Of a stretch of DNA of 10,176 nucleotides, positions 1 through 7,075 are shown one piece after another. The stretch spans positions 1 through 10,176 of the forward strand of contig WLGZ01000023.1 in assembly GCA_009702945.1 (NCBI GenBank), given 5' to 3'. How positions within the stretch are numbered: position 1 is the stretch's first letter; every line of letters begins with the position of its first letter. Below the pieces are notes generated by a model that saw only the letters and a program-made list of their open reading frames with translations, made no database searches and was not told the DNA's origin. The translations under genes were made by a program, and so were the position numbers. Origin of the DNA: Actinomycetota bacterium (GTDB taxonomy: Bacteria; Actinomycetota; Actinomycetes; S36-B12; UBA5976).

Positions 1-23
1 AAGCCAAGCAACTAGTTAGCGAT

Positions 24-52
24 TTGGTTGGGCTGGAAACCTCGCGTATCCT
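24..52 (+). promoter_or_regulatory. Candidate promoter of the initiator tRNA gene
   Basis: TTGGTT (24-29) and TATCCT (47-52) are separated by 17 bases, a standard sigma-70/SigA spacing. The second hexamer fits the actinobacterial TANNNT -10 pattern. Transcription would begin near 58-60, a few bases before the mature tRNA 5' end at 64. The -35 match is only moderate, so this is a position-based inference. Confidence 0.4.
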
Positions 53-63
53 TGAAAAACCGA

Positions 64-137
64 CGCGGGGTGGAGCAGCTCGGTAGCTCGCTGGGCTCAT
101 AACCCAGAGGTCACAGGTTCAAATCCTGTCCCCGCTA
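64..137 (+). tRNA. Initiator tRNA-fMet (anticodon CAU)
   Basis: A complete cloverleaf can be folded by eye. The acceptor strands are 64-70 (CGCGGGG) and 130-136 (CCCCGCT), with A73 at 137 and the anticodon CAT at 98-100. Several marks identify the initiator rather than an elongator tRNA-Met. The first acceptor pair is unpaired (C1 opposite T72). The anticodon stem ends in three consecutive G-C pairs (GGG 93-95 with CCC). The D stem carries A11:U24. The 3' CCA is not encoded, because CTA follows the discriminator base, so a CCA-adding enzyme would be needed. This tRNA starts every protein in the cell. A terminator hairpin follows directly. Confidence 0.96.
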
Positions 138-184
138 CTAAAAACAAAAGACACCTTCGGGTGTCTTTTGTTTTTAGTAGCGGG
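131..184. terminator. Bidirectional terminator in a perfect 25-bp inverted repeat
   Basis: Positions 131-155 are the exact reverse complement of 160-184, with a TTCG tetraloop at 156-159. The core is a GACACC/GGTGTC stem flanked by A-rich and T-rich arms, so it can act as an intrinsic terminator on both strands: for the tRNA gene on plus and for the FUSC gene (stop at 192) on minus. The outer left arm reaches into the tRNA 3' acceptor strand (131-137), so the right arm carries a complementary copy, TAGTAGCGGG. This makes the repeat longer than termination needs. Confidence 0.9.
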
Positions 185-191
185 TCTGACT

Positions 192-1280
192 CTAATCACT
201 CAAAATCTCAGTGATCTTTTCCGCATCTCGCAGGATCGAACCACCAATCAAAAGTGGTTGGGTGTCATCAAGGTTACGAAGCTCGGCAATAGCTTTTTTG
301 CGCTGGTCTTGCCAGTCTTCTAAGTCTTCATGCTGGATGTCGGCAGGGAAGTCTTCGGCGATTTCGGCCTGATCGGAGATAACTTCTGCGGTCGCACTCA
401 GCACTCCAGCAAGTGCTGCAGCCAATAGCGCAGGCAACTGCTGCGAGCTGCCAGAAGTTAAAACAAGTTCACGGCAGATGTTAAGGACAGTGCTAGCCGT
501 TGCTTCAGTTAACTCAATTTGCTCCACTACCGCTTTTGCCTCTGCATGATCAATTGCAGGCGACCAAGCGGAGCCTGCCAATGCGGATTCAGCATTTGCT
601 TTGATCTCATCTATCTCATTTGCAATAAATTCAGCACGCGCCAACCAGCGACTGGCAACTTTTGGATCAACAGTTCCGTCATTTTCAGTAAGTGCTTTAG
701 CAATCGCATTAAGCAGCGCCGACATGGCAAAGGACTGTTCAATACCAGCCTTCAAAGCACGATCTTGCGGCGTGCCTTTGCGTACAAAGTATGAAGCAAA
801 AGTTGCAAGTGTTGCACCAAGTAACACACCGAAAAAACGTTGTTCAATTGTGCTGGCAGTAACGTTCGGGCCTACGACCAGAATCACCGTTACTGCAATG
901 GCAATTGCGCCTTCTTCACCTAGCTTTAGCAATCGCGCTGTAACAAAGCAGGTAAAAATTGCAAACATCACCACGACTGAGTTAAAGCCAACAAGCCTCA
1001 TCGCAGCAAAAGCAACCGTACCTCCAATAACCACACCAAGAATTTGCAGAAAGCTTCCCTGAATTGAGTCATGGAAAGTATGTCTCACGGACACGATGGC
1101 AGTAATAGCTGCGGTAACGCCAGAAACCATTGGAAGATTTGCACCGATGAAATAAGCCAATGTGCCAGCAATGGTTGTTAGCGTCGCTAGCCGAAAGTAG
1201 GGGGCATTAATAATGTCGACGAGTGTGACTTTTTCACCCGCTACATTTCGCGGGGTAAAGAAATCCTTTACTTTTGACAT
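192..1280 (-). CDS. FUSC / aromatic acid exporter-like membrane protein
   Basis: A 362-residue integral membrane protein of the FUSC/ArAE type. About six hydrophobic segments fill the N-terminal half, at roughly residues 31-48, 50-66, 76-96, 99-118, 124-141 and 149-167. A largely helical, acidic cytoplasmic region follows (about 170-362), the arrangement usual for half-size members of this superfamily. Family members export aromatic carboxylic acids such as p-hydroxybenzoate, or are of unknown substrate; no substrate can be read here. The ATG start is backed by AGAAAG (1287-1292 on the minus strand), which can pair with the CUUUCU tail of 16S rRNA at a 6-base spacing. The gene lies 65 bp downstream of the aconitase X small subunit on the same strand and ends 7 bp before the shared terminator, so it may be the last gene of that operon. 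TAGAAT (1308-1313) could be a -10 of its own. Confidence 0.75.
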   Translation of the reverse strand: MSKVKDFFTPRNVAGEKVTLVDIINAPYFRLATLTTIAGTLAYFIGANLPMVSGVTAAITAIVSVRHTFHDSIQGSFLQILGVVIGGTVAFAAMRLVGFNSVVVMFAIFTCFVTARLLKLGEEGAIAIAVTVILVVGPNVTASTIEQRFFGVLLGATLATFASYFVRKGTPQDRALKAGIEQSFAMSALLNAIAKALTENDGTVDPKVASRWLARAEFIANEIDEIKANAESALAGSAWSPAIDHAEAKAVVEQIELTEATASTVLNICRELVLTSGSSQQLPALLAAALAGVLSATAEVISDQAEIAEDFPADIQHEDLEDWQDQRKKAIAELRNLDDTQPLLIGGSILRDAEKITEILSD

Positions 1281-1286
1281 GGCTTG

Positions 1287-1292
1287 CTTTCT
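1287..1292 (-). promoter_or_regulatory. Shine-Dalgarno-like site of the FUSC gene
   Basis: AGAAAG on the minus strand lies 6 bases before the ATG at 1280. It complements the CUUUCU end typical of actinobacterial 16S rRNA rather than the usual CCUCC core. It supports the chosen start; no leaderless-type -10 is positioned here. Confidence 0.45.
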
Positions 1293-1345
1293 GATTGACC
1301 CAGTTCGATTCTACTCAAAATCGGACATCAGAATTTTTCATTGAT

Positions 1346-1771
1346 TCAGATGGTTATGGTGGCAACTTCCTGATCAGATCTGGCATCAACAGATACCCGC
1401 ATGCCATCAGTTAGCTGATCGTATTCAGCTTGCTCAAGTTCAACGATGGGAAGGCTAATGTCATAAATCTCTGCAGATACCAAGGCACCAATCACCAGGA
1501 TTGTGTCGCATTGCAGCATCACGATTGCCAGGGGACCGTCACCAGTTCTAATCAATTCCGCCAAAACTGCAGTTGCTGAACTTGAGCCACGCCCAGAAGG
1601 CATAACAAGAATCTTGTTGGTCATTTTGGCTTTGTGCTGGGCATGATGAACATCAATGATTTCGCCATGGTGATCCACGCCACCCCAAAATGAAACCGGT
1701 TCGGTCAGTAACAACACTTCACCCTCAGCAACGCCAGGATGAGAAATCTTGCCAGTCAATACTTTTGCCAT
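1346..1771 (-). CDS. Aconitase X small subunit (swivelling domain, DUF126)
   Basis: A 141-residue protein matching the small-subunit domain of aconitase X (AcnX). It carries the family signature GRGSSS at residues 60-65, followed by a GDGPLAIV stretch (about 77-84). The serine at the end of that signature is the expected active-site residue in family members. Together with the large subunit it forms a dehydratase of the aconitase superfamily; bacterial two-subunit AcnX enzymes have been shown to dehydrate cis-3-hydroxy-L-proline, and archaeal ones to dehydrate mevalonate 5-phosphate. The ATG at 1771 (start MAKVL) is chosen because it gives the family-like N terminus and lies two bases after the large-subunit stop (1774). 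An in-frame GTG at 1783 would add four residues and overlap the upstream gene. Neither start has a clear Shine-Dalgarno site, so coupled translation is likely. Confidence 0.87.
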   Translation of the reverse strand: MAKVLTGKISHPGVAEGEVLLLTEPVSFWGGVDHHGEIIDVHHAQHKAKMTNKILVMPSGRGSSSATAVLAELIRTGDGPLAIVMLQCDTILVIGALVSAEIYDISLPIVELEQAEYDQLTDGMRVSVDARSDQEVATITI

Positions 1772-1773
1772 GA

Positions 1774-3054
1774 TTACGACCACAAGCTTTCATCTCGAAC
1801 AACTTTTCCAGCACGCGCGGACGCTACACATTCGGAAAGGCTGCCCAGCACTGTGTCGATTCCCAGATTTCCTGGGGCATACCAGGCCCACTTACCGGAA
1901 TTTGTCATTACGTTTTTCACATCTCGATTCAGTACAGGAGTTACGTAGGTGCAGGTATCTGTTACCACGCGACCACCTGCTGCTAGGAATACATCTAAGT
2001 AACCAAGGTCCTTAGAGCGCGCCATAACATCTCGACTTGTTGAAATATAGAAATCTATGTTTTCGGCAAACTTTGGACCGTCGCCGATTACTTCTGCTAG
2101 CGCTCTAAATTCGTCTACCGAAAAATGTGGTGTGCCAAGACTTACGGCATCTAGTTTTTCACTCGATGTTGTACTTAAGGTATCCCGAGCCTCGCGCACA
2201 TCAGCTGTAGTCATTTTCAAATACTCAGCATTCGGAGCAACAATCGCTTCCAGAGTTGGAGCTTCTGGGGTAACGCCCACAACATGGAAAAGTCCGACAC
2301 CGCCTGCGGATGCGCTGGTTGCACCCATGCCTTTTAGACGATCTTCAGTAACGCCACCGTCAGAAAGATCACCAGGAAGTCCAACCATTGCAGCCACTCT
2401 GGTGCCAGCGCGATTTCCCAAAATAACGCCAAGTGCTGCCCAGGCTGCATCTTCAGAAAAAACTCTTGAATCAATTTCGGAAAAATCTAATACTAAAACT
2501 GCCTTACGAGCTGCATCGTGATGAAGCCCTCCGAATGGAACGCGCCCAGTTACAGCAGCAGACAAATCTAGAAAGTCGCCGTAACGATCGGAACGCGCGC
2601 CCAGTACTGAATTAACAAAGGCAATTGCATTTGATTCAGCCCAGGCAACGTGGCTTCCAAATGCTGGACGATGGCCAGCTTGATATGGCGCGCATGACCA
2701 AGTTGGTTCGCAACCCAGCGCAATGTGCGCATCCATCAAGCGACGGCCGTGCGACATTAGTGTTTCATCGCCATGAACTAAATTCGGATGCAACAAATCA
2801 AGTGATCCAACATTGGTTGTGGTCTTGACCTTAACTTTGCCGCCTAGCTCAACAAGTTTTTCTGTGAAATCTAAGCCAGCTTCACCGTGATACAACGTGC
2901 CATCAGCATGAGCAGATTCAATTTCAATCAACTTCTCTGCGCCATTGGCCCGAGCAACTCCAACGATGATGCGCATGCACATTGCAACCGCTGGCCCGTG
3001 TTCACCATCAAGCATTGCTTGCTCTTCGGTAGTAAGAGTGAGCGTTGTTGACAT
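1774..3054 (-). CDS. Aconitase X large subunit (DUF521)
   Basis: A 426-residue protein of the AcnX large-subunit family, about full length. The hallmark stretch SCAPYQAGHRP (120-130) leads into AWAESNAIAFVNSVLGAR (137-154). TGRVPFGGLHHD follows at 169-180, DTCTYV at 366-371 and SECV at 407-410. Cysteines 121, 368 and 409 are the likely ligands of the iron or iron-sulfur centre. Characterised bacterial relatives dehydrate cis-3-hydroxy-L-proline to a pyrroline carboxylate; the archaeal branch makes trans-anhydromevalonate 5-phosphate. Which substrate applies here cannot be read from sequence alone. No proline racemase or ketimine reductase, the usual hydroxyproline partners, is nearby. The gene is the first of a minus-strand group with the small subunit (2-bp gap) and the FUSC protein, and its start is supported by GGAG five bases upstream. 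Confidence 0.9.
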   Translation of the reverse strand: MSTTLTLTTEEQAMLDGEHGPAVAMCMRIIVGVARANGAEKLIEIESAHADGTLYHGEAGLDFTEKLVELGGKVKVKTTTNVGSLDLLHPNLVHGDETLMSHGRRLMDAHIALGCEPTWSCAPYQAGHRPAFGSHVAWAESNAIAFVNSVLGARSDRYGDFLDLSAAVTGRVPFGGLHHDAARKAVLVLDFSEIDSRVFSEDAAWAALGVILGNRAGTRVAAMVGLPGDLSDGGVTEDRLKGMGATSASAGGVGLFHVVGVTPEAPTLEAIVAPNAEYLKMTTADVREARDTLSTTSSEKLDAVSLGTPHFSVDEFRALAEVIGDGPKFAENIDFYISTSRDVMARSKDLGYLDVFLAAGGRVVTDTCTYVTPVLNRDVKNVMTNSGKWAWYAPGNLGIDTVLGSLSECVASARAGKVVRDESLWS

Positions 3055-3059
3055 GTTGA

Positions 3060-3063
3060 CTCC
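3060..3063 (-). promoter_or_regulatory. Shine-Dalgarno site of the aconitase X large subunit
   Basis: GGAG on the minus strand lies five bases before the ATG at 3054. It is the clearest Shine-Dalgarno core in the window and fixes that start. The same bases on the plus strand overlap TTGACT (3056-3061), a possible -35 for the divergent nucleoside hydrolase. Confidence 0.65.
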
Positions 3064-3105
3064 GTTAAGTAAGTAGGCGTAACAAGACTATCTCTAGGCA
3101 TACGG

Positions 3106-3111
3106 CACAAT
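3106..3111 (+). promoter_or_regulatory. Candidate leaderless -10 of the nucleoside hydrolase gene
   Basis: CACAAT matches TATAAT at four of six positions and ends exactly 6 bases before the ATG at 3118, so transcription could begin at the start codon. There is no usable ribosome binding site: the only G-rich run (3112-3115) is two bases from the ATG. An alternative promoter is TTGACT (3056-3061) with TAACAA (3080-3085) at 18-base spacing, which would give a leader of about 26 bases. The two cannot be separated without transcript data. Confidence 0.35.
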
Positions 3112-3117
3112 GGGGTT

Positions 3118-4056
3118 ATGACTTTGCCTACGCCAATAGTTATAGATTGCGATCCGGGCCACGATGACGCAATGGCGATTTTATTGGCTGCAGCGCACCC
3201 AGCAATTGAACTTTTGGGTATCACGACGGTTTCCGGAAACGGTTCTCTTGAAAAAGTCACCTATAACGCCCAACGAATTTGTGCGTTAGCGAACATAACA
3301 GTTCAGATTGCTAAGGGTGCAAATGACCCAATGGCTGGCAATGCAAGTGCTGCGCCAACAATCCATGGGGCAACTGCTTTGGATGGCGCGGAGTTGCCTG
3401 AACCTACTTACGAACTAAGCCCGCTATCTGCTGTTGAGTTAATCGCAGATCTCGTTCGTAATTGCGATCGAAAAGTAACTCTGATTCCAACTGGCCCACT
3501 GACAAACATTGCGATGTTCTTGCAGGCTCATCCCGAGCTTCATGACCGAATTGAACATATTTCATTTATGGGTGGCAGTACTGAACGTGGCAACTGGACA
3601 CCGTACGCCGAATTCAATATTTGGGCAGACCCAGAAGCTGCAGACATAGTGTTGCGAAGTGGTTTGCCTTTGATTATGTCGGGATTGAATATCACTCACC
3701 AGGCGCTAGCAACTTCAGAAGTTTTGGATCGAATCTCAAAACTAGATACCAAACTTTCTCACACGATTGTTGATTTGCTCAAGTTCTTTGCAGACACTTA
3801 CCGAGATGTTTTTGGGATGCCAGATCCTCCGGTTCACGACCCAGTTGCCTTAGCAATCATCATTGACATGACCGTGGCGAAATTAGTTTCAGCACCGGTT
3901 TCGGTTGAGTTAACTGGCGAACTTACTCGTGGTGCTACCGTCGTTGACTTGCATGGCACAACAGGTCAAAAAGCAAATGTTGATGTCGCAATGGAATTGG
4001 ATGTTGAAAAATTCTGGGACATGGTGATCGACGCGATTGATGAATTGGGAGCCTAA
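3118..4056 (+). CDS. Nucleoside hydrolase, pyrimidine (CU-NH) type
   Basis: A 312-residue inosine-uridine hydrolase family protein that would cleave ribonucleosides to free base and ribose in the cytoplasm. The calcium-binding N-terminal motif DCDPGHDD lies at residues 10-17. PTGPLTNIA (124-132), EFNIWADPEAA (165-175, substrate-binding Asn167) and VHDPVAL (239-245, His240 and Asp241) follow in the usual order. His83 in TIHGATALDG, together with His240, is the two-histidine pattern of the pyrimidine-preferring subgroup typified by E. coli RihA and RihB, so uridine and cytidine are the likely substrates. The N terminus begins right before the first beta strand, which supports the ATG at 3118. 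The gene is divergent from aconitase X across 63 bp, and the EamA transporter follows 25 bp downstream. Confidence 0.92.
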   Translation: MTLPTPIVIDCDPGHDDAMAILLAAAHPAIELLGITTVSGNGSLEKVTYNAQRICALANITVQIAKGANDPMAGNASAAPTIHGATALDGAELPEPTYELSPLSAVELIADLVRNCDRKVTLIPTGPLTNIAMFLQAHPELHDRIEHISFMGGSTERGNWTPYAEFNIWADPEAADIVLRSGLPLIMSGLNITHQALATSEVLDRISKLDTKLSHTIVDLLKFFADTYRDVFGMPDPPVHDPVALAIIIDMTVAKLVSAPVSVELTGELTRGATVVDLHGTTGQKANVDVAMELDVEKFWDMVIDAIDELGA

Positions 4057-4069
4057 AGTCCTGCGCCGA

Positions 4070-4075
4070 TAGAGT
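4070..4075 (+). promoter_or_regulatory. Candidate leaderless -10 of the EamA gene
   Basis: TAGAGT fits TANNNT and ends exactly 6 bases before the GTG at 4082. TTGGGA at 4045-4050, inside the end of the nucleoside hydrolase gene, could be the -35 at a 19-base spacing. The GTG has no properly spaced Shine-Dalgarno; AAGG at 4077-4080 is one base away. Transcription beginning at the GTG would explain the missing ribosome binding site. Confidence 0.5.
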
Positions 4076-4081
4076 TAAGGC

Positions 4082-4975
4082 GTGACTACACGCCAGCTGA
4101 ACATGTACTTCTGGACCTTTATGTTCTGGGGACTTTCCTTTGTTTGGCTAACCAAAGTAGTTGAAACTTTCGGCTGGGTTGGCGGGGTAAGTTTCCGCGC
4201 ATTCGCTGCGGTCTTGATTCTTTTAGTTTTGGCCAAAGTAATGAAAGTCGCGCTCACTTATGACGTGAATGACACTAAGCACTACGCGATTCTGGGTGCC
4301 ACGTCAGTTGCTATGAACCTGGGCGGCATGACTTATGCGCTTTCAAAACTAGGCACGGCACTTACAGCAATTTTGGTAACGACCATCCCGCTTTACAGCG
4401 CACTTATCGAAAGAGTCTGGGGTAAGGCTAAGCACACCAAGTTAATGATCTTGGGTTTGTGGATTGGTTTCGGGGGAGTTGTAATTCTGATCGGACTTTC
4501 CTCGCAGGCCCTAGATTTAGATTTTTTTCTTGGATTCATCGGATCAACAATTGCTTCCTTTGGCTTCGCACTTGGCGGAAACTATTCCAAAGTTAAGGCG
4601 CAACATATCGGCGCCTGGGAGCAAACCATCGGAACCTTCACATTTGGCGGACTTTACCTTTTGCCATTTATGTTTGTGGTGCCAATAGTTAAGACTCCGA
4701 CGTTTGCATCTTTCGGATGGCTCTTCTTATTAGCCGGAACGGCAAGCTCATTGGCTTACATTTTGTACTTCCGCCTTGTAGCCGAAATTGGTGCTACGAA
4801 AGCTCTCACAACGGAGTTCATGGTTCCAGTGGTGGCGGTAATCGTTGGCGCAGCATTCCTGGGGGAGAACGTAACTGTAACCGACCTAATCGGTGCAGCC
4901 TGCATCTTGCTTGGTAGCGCATTAGTGCTGGGACTTTTGCCGATTCGCCGCGACGCTAAATCGATTGCTTCCTAA
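4082..4975 (+). CDS. EamA / drug-metabolite transporter (DMT) permease
   Basis: A 297-residue protein with ten hydrophobic helices, at about residues 8-24, 36-53, 67-86, 93-110, 120-138, 149-168, 181-201, 211-231, 244-262 and 267-286. They are arranged as two tandem EamA repeats of about 140 residues. The second repeat ends with the typical EFMVPVVAVIVGAAFLGE (245-262). Family members move small metabolites such as amino acids or nucleotide-related compounds across the inner membrane, mostly outward; the substrate here is unknown. The GTG at 4082 is favoured because a -10-like hexamer is placed for leaderless expression; the next candidate is the ATG at 4103, seven codons in. The stop codon runs straight into the P450 start, so the two are probably co-expressed. 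Confidence 0.88.
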   Translation: MTTRQLNMYFWTFMFWGLSFVWLTKVVETFGWVGGVSFRAFAAVLILLVLAKVMKVALTYDVNDTKHYAILGATSVAMNLGGMTYALSKLGTALTAILVTTIPLYSALIERVWGKAKHTKLMILGLWIGFGGVVILIGLSSQALDLDFFLGFIGSTIASFGFALGGNYSKVKAQHIGAWEQTIGTFTFGGLYLLPFMFVVPIVKTPTFASFGWLFLLAGTASSLAYILYFRLVAEIGATKALTTEFMVPVVAVIVGAAFLGENVTVTDLIGAACILLGSALVLGLLPIRRDAKSIAS

Positions 4976-6310
4976 ATGTCTGGCAAGAAGACGCCAAAGC
5001 GATACGGCTGGAACACTCCAGTAACGGCTATCGGCCCCCAAGGTGGCTCGATGCTACGAAGCATCAAGAGCATTACGTCAGATCCACTTACGTACCTTGA
5101 AGCCACTTGGTCGGAATTTGGTGACGTAGTTCAGTTCCCAATTCCCAAACCAGCGACCTACTTAGTGACCAGCCCAGAAGGTGCCAGAGAAGTTCTGGTA
5201 AATCAGCACAACGAAACTTCCAAGCGCACTTTGCAATACAACAACCTCTCGCTGGTAACCGGAGAAGGATTACTAACTGCTGATACGCAAGCTTGGCGAC
5301 CTCGGCGACGAATGCTGCAGCCGGCTTTTCACAAAGAGATGGTGGCACTTTCGGTAAATCACATTGAAGCCGGGTTAGCAAAACTTGATGCTCAGTGGCT
5401 GGAACTGACATCAGAAGGTACCGCGATAGTTGATATCGATCATGCCATGATGAGCCTGGCACTTGAAATAACATGTGGCGCATTGTTTGGAATTGATGTC
5501 GATGATGATGTTGACGAGATAACCTCAGCAACTTTAATTGCGCTTCATGGCGTAGTAGCTCGAGCGCGTAATCCAATTTCAATTCCATTAGGTTTCCCAA
5601 CACCTGCGAATCTAAGAATGAAACGGGCAATCAAACGACTTGATAAAGCAGTTGATGCAATATTGAGTTCTCGGAATCTAAGCAAACTTCCAGCGGATGC
5701 ACCTATTCGCGACATGTTGGATGTGTTACTCGATCCAGATTTAGAAATTCCGTTAACAAAGCAGCAAATTCGCGACGAGATAGCAACTTTCATTGTGGCC
5801 GGTCATGAAACTGTTGCTAGTGCACTTACTTGGGCTTGGCATTTATTGGTTACTAATCCAGACGAATTACAGAAACTTAAGAATGATCCAACTCGAGCCC
5901 AGTTGGTATTCGATGAGTCATTGCGGTTGTATCCACCGGCTTGGGTCATCACTCGTCGGACGTTAAGTGACTTAACGGTTGATGACGTACTGATTCCGGC
6001 AAATTCTCTTGTGATTGTGAGTCCGTGGTTAGTGCATCGAAATCCAAAAGCTTGGGAAAATCCAACTGCATTTATGCCTGACCGGTTTAAAGCAGGTACC
6101 CCACAACTTGGCTACATTCCGTTTGGCGCTGGTGCGCGCTTATGTATTGGTAAGGAAATGGCAAGACTCGAAGGATCGCAAATTCTTGCTCACATCTCAA
6201 CAACTTGGCATATCGAAGCAGTGCACAATTCGCAAGTGCCGATTGACGCTTCCGTAACTTTGCGACCAGTGGCTGGGATGCCAGTACGAATCTCGCGCTT
6301 AGTTAAGTAA
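4976..6310 (+). CDS. Cytochrome P450 monooxygenase
   Basis: A 444-residue soluble bacterial P450 with all core motifs in order. WRPRRRMLQPAFHKE (107-121) is the C-helix heme-propionate region. AGHET (275-279) is the I-helix oxygen-activation motif with acid Glu278 and Thr279. E314 and R317 form the ExxR of the K helix, PDRF (368-371) is the PERF-like motif, and FGAGARLCIG (383-392) is the heme loop with Cys390 as thiolate ligand. The WRxxRRxLQPAFH style resembles the CYP4/CYP102/CYP110-like group, many of which hydroxylate fatty acids or terpenoids; this is a loose resemblance, not an assignment. No ferredoxin or reductase gene is adjacent, so electrons must come from elsewhere. The ATG follows the transporter stop with no gap (TAAATG) and has no Shine-Dalgarno, which suggests termination-reinitiation coupling. 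The 3' end overlaps hisN by 12 bp. Confidence 0.93.
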   Translation: MSGKKTPKRYGWNTPVTAIGPQGGSMLRSIKSITSDPLTYLEATWSEFGDVVQFPIPKPATYLVTSPEGAREVLVNQHNETSKRTLQYNNLSLVTGEGLLTADTQAWRPRRRMLQPAFHKEMVALSVNHIEAGLAKLDAQWLELTSEGTAIVDIDHAMMSLALEITCGALFGIDVDDDVDEITSATLIALHGVVARARNPISIPLGFPTPANLRMKRAIKRLDKAVDAILSSRNLSKLPADAPIRDMLDVLLDPDLEIPLTKQQIRDEIATFIVAGHETVASALTWAWHLLVTNPDELQKLKNDPTRAQLVFDESLRLYPPAWVITRRTLSDLTVDDVLIPANSLVIVSPWLVHRNPKAWENPTAFMPDRFKAGTPQLGYIPFGAGARLCIGKEMARLEGSQILAHISTTWHIEAVHNSQVPIDASVTLRPVAGMPVRISRLVK

Positions 6311-7069
6311 GTCTAAAACTTGATCATGCAGTAAGGCATTTGTGGTAATTGCATGCCCAGCCTGCATTGCAGTTTGACCTTTTACCCCTGTGACTTTGCA
6401 GCCAGCTGCGTTAGCAACCGCAATAAACGCTGCCATGTCATAGTTTTGCAATTCTGGCTCGATTGCGATGTCGACTGCACCTTCGGCAACGAGTAAGTGT
6501 GACCAAAAGTCCCCATATCCTCTGGTGCGCCAAACTGCGTTCGTAATCTTTGCTAGTGAATCTTTGCCAAGTAAATCCCAGCCGATCGGATCTGAATAAG
6601 AGAATGAGGCGTCGCTGAGTAATTGCACTTTTGAAGGTGAAATCTTTCGTACAGAACCATCAACATCTTTAGTAAATGCCCCATCTTCAGGACTGGCCCA
6701 CCAGCGCCTTCCCATGGCAGGCGCAGATACCACGCCAACAACTGGCTCGCCATCAATTGCAAGTGCGATTAGAGTTCCCCAAACTGGAACACCGCGAACA
6801 TAATTCTTAGTCGCATCAATTGGGTCAATAATCCAAGTTCGAGATGCGGATTCATTGGTATTTGGAAATTCTTCACCGATGACGCCGTCACCTGAACGCT
6901 TGCTAGCAAGTAAATCGCGGATGGCAGTTTCAACTGCGCGATCTGCTTCAGTGACTGGAGTGAAATCGGGCTTGGTTTCAACACTTAGATCAAGGGCTCG
7001 GTATCGAGACATGGACAGCTGATCTGCTACGTCTGCCATTTCTAATGCCAATTCAAGATCTGAGTTCAT
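6299..7069 (-). CDS. hisN: Histidinol-phosphatase HisN (inositol monophosphatase family)
   Basis: A 256-residue Mg2+-dependent phosphatase of the inositol monophosphatase fold. Metal-site motifs are GEEF (65-68, Glu66) and DPIDATKN (82-89, Asp82 and Asp85), with Asp211 in NYDMAA (209-214). FTPVTEAD lies at 36-43. The RGYGDFWSHLLVAEGAVD stretch (183-200) is the form seen in the HisN-type actinobacterial histidinol-phosphatases, which remove phosphate from histidinol phosphate in histidine synthesis. Inositol-1-phosphatase remains a possible alternative, but the aroA-rsgA-hisN order favours HisN. The gene lies 45 bp after rsgA and has its own TAGCGT hexamer 6 bases before the ATG. Its stop sits inside the last codons of the convergent P450 gene. 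Confidence 0.8.
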   Translation of the reverse strand: MNSDLELALEMADVADQLSMSRYRALDLSVETKPDFTPVTEADRAVETAIRDLLASKRSGDGVIGEEFPNTNESASRTWIIDPIDATKNYVRGVPVWGTLIALAIDGEPVVGVVSAPAMGRRWWASPEDGAFTKDVDGSVRKISPSKVQLLSDASFSYSDPIGWDLLGKDSLAKITNAVWRTRGYGDFWSHLLVAEGAVDIAIEPELQNYDMAAFIAVANAAGCKVTGVKGQTAMQAGHAITTNALLHDQVLDLLN

Positions 7070-7075
7070 GGCTTT

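Noticed and set aside
131..184. tRNA-adjacent repeat as an integration (att) site
   Set aside because: The duplicated tRNA end is inverted and directly adjacent, not a direct repeat, and no integrase or foreign gene is nearby.
601..1062. 153-codon plus-strand open frame across the FUSC gene
   Set aside because: Antisense to the transmembrane region; low-complexity Ser/Ala/Thr/Ile composition typical of reverse-frame shadows.
1306..1323. CGATT/AATCG hairpin between the aconitase X small subunit and the FUSC gene as a terminator
   Set aside because: Only five weak pairs with an 8-base loop and no T-run on the minus strand.
1769..1783. GTG at 1783 as the start of the aconitase X small subunit
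   Set aside because: It would add only MVVI and overlap the upstream gene; the ATG at 1771 gives the family-like N terminus and a tight 2-bp gap. It remains possible.
3112..3115. GGGG as Shine-Dalgarno of the nucleoside hydrolase
   Set aside because: Only two bases separate it from the ATG, too few for ribosome placement.
5088..5630. 180-codon open frame on the minus strand inside the P450 gene
   Set aside because: It lies wholly antisense to a P450 region with clear conserved motifs, and the peptide shows no recognisable domain; a shadow of the real frame.
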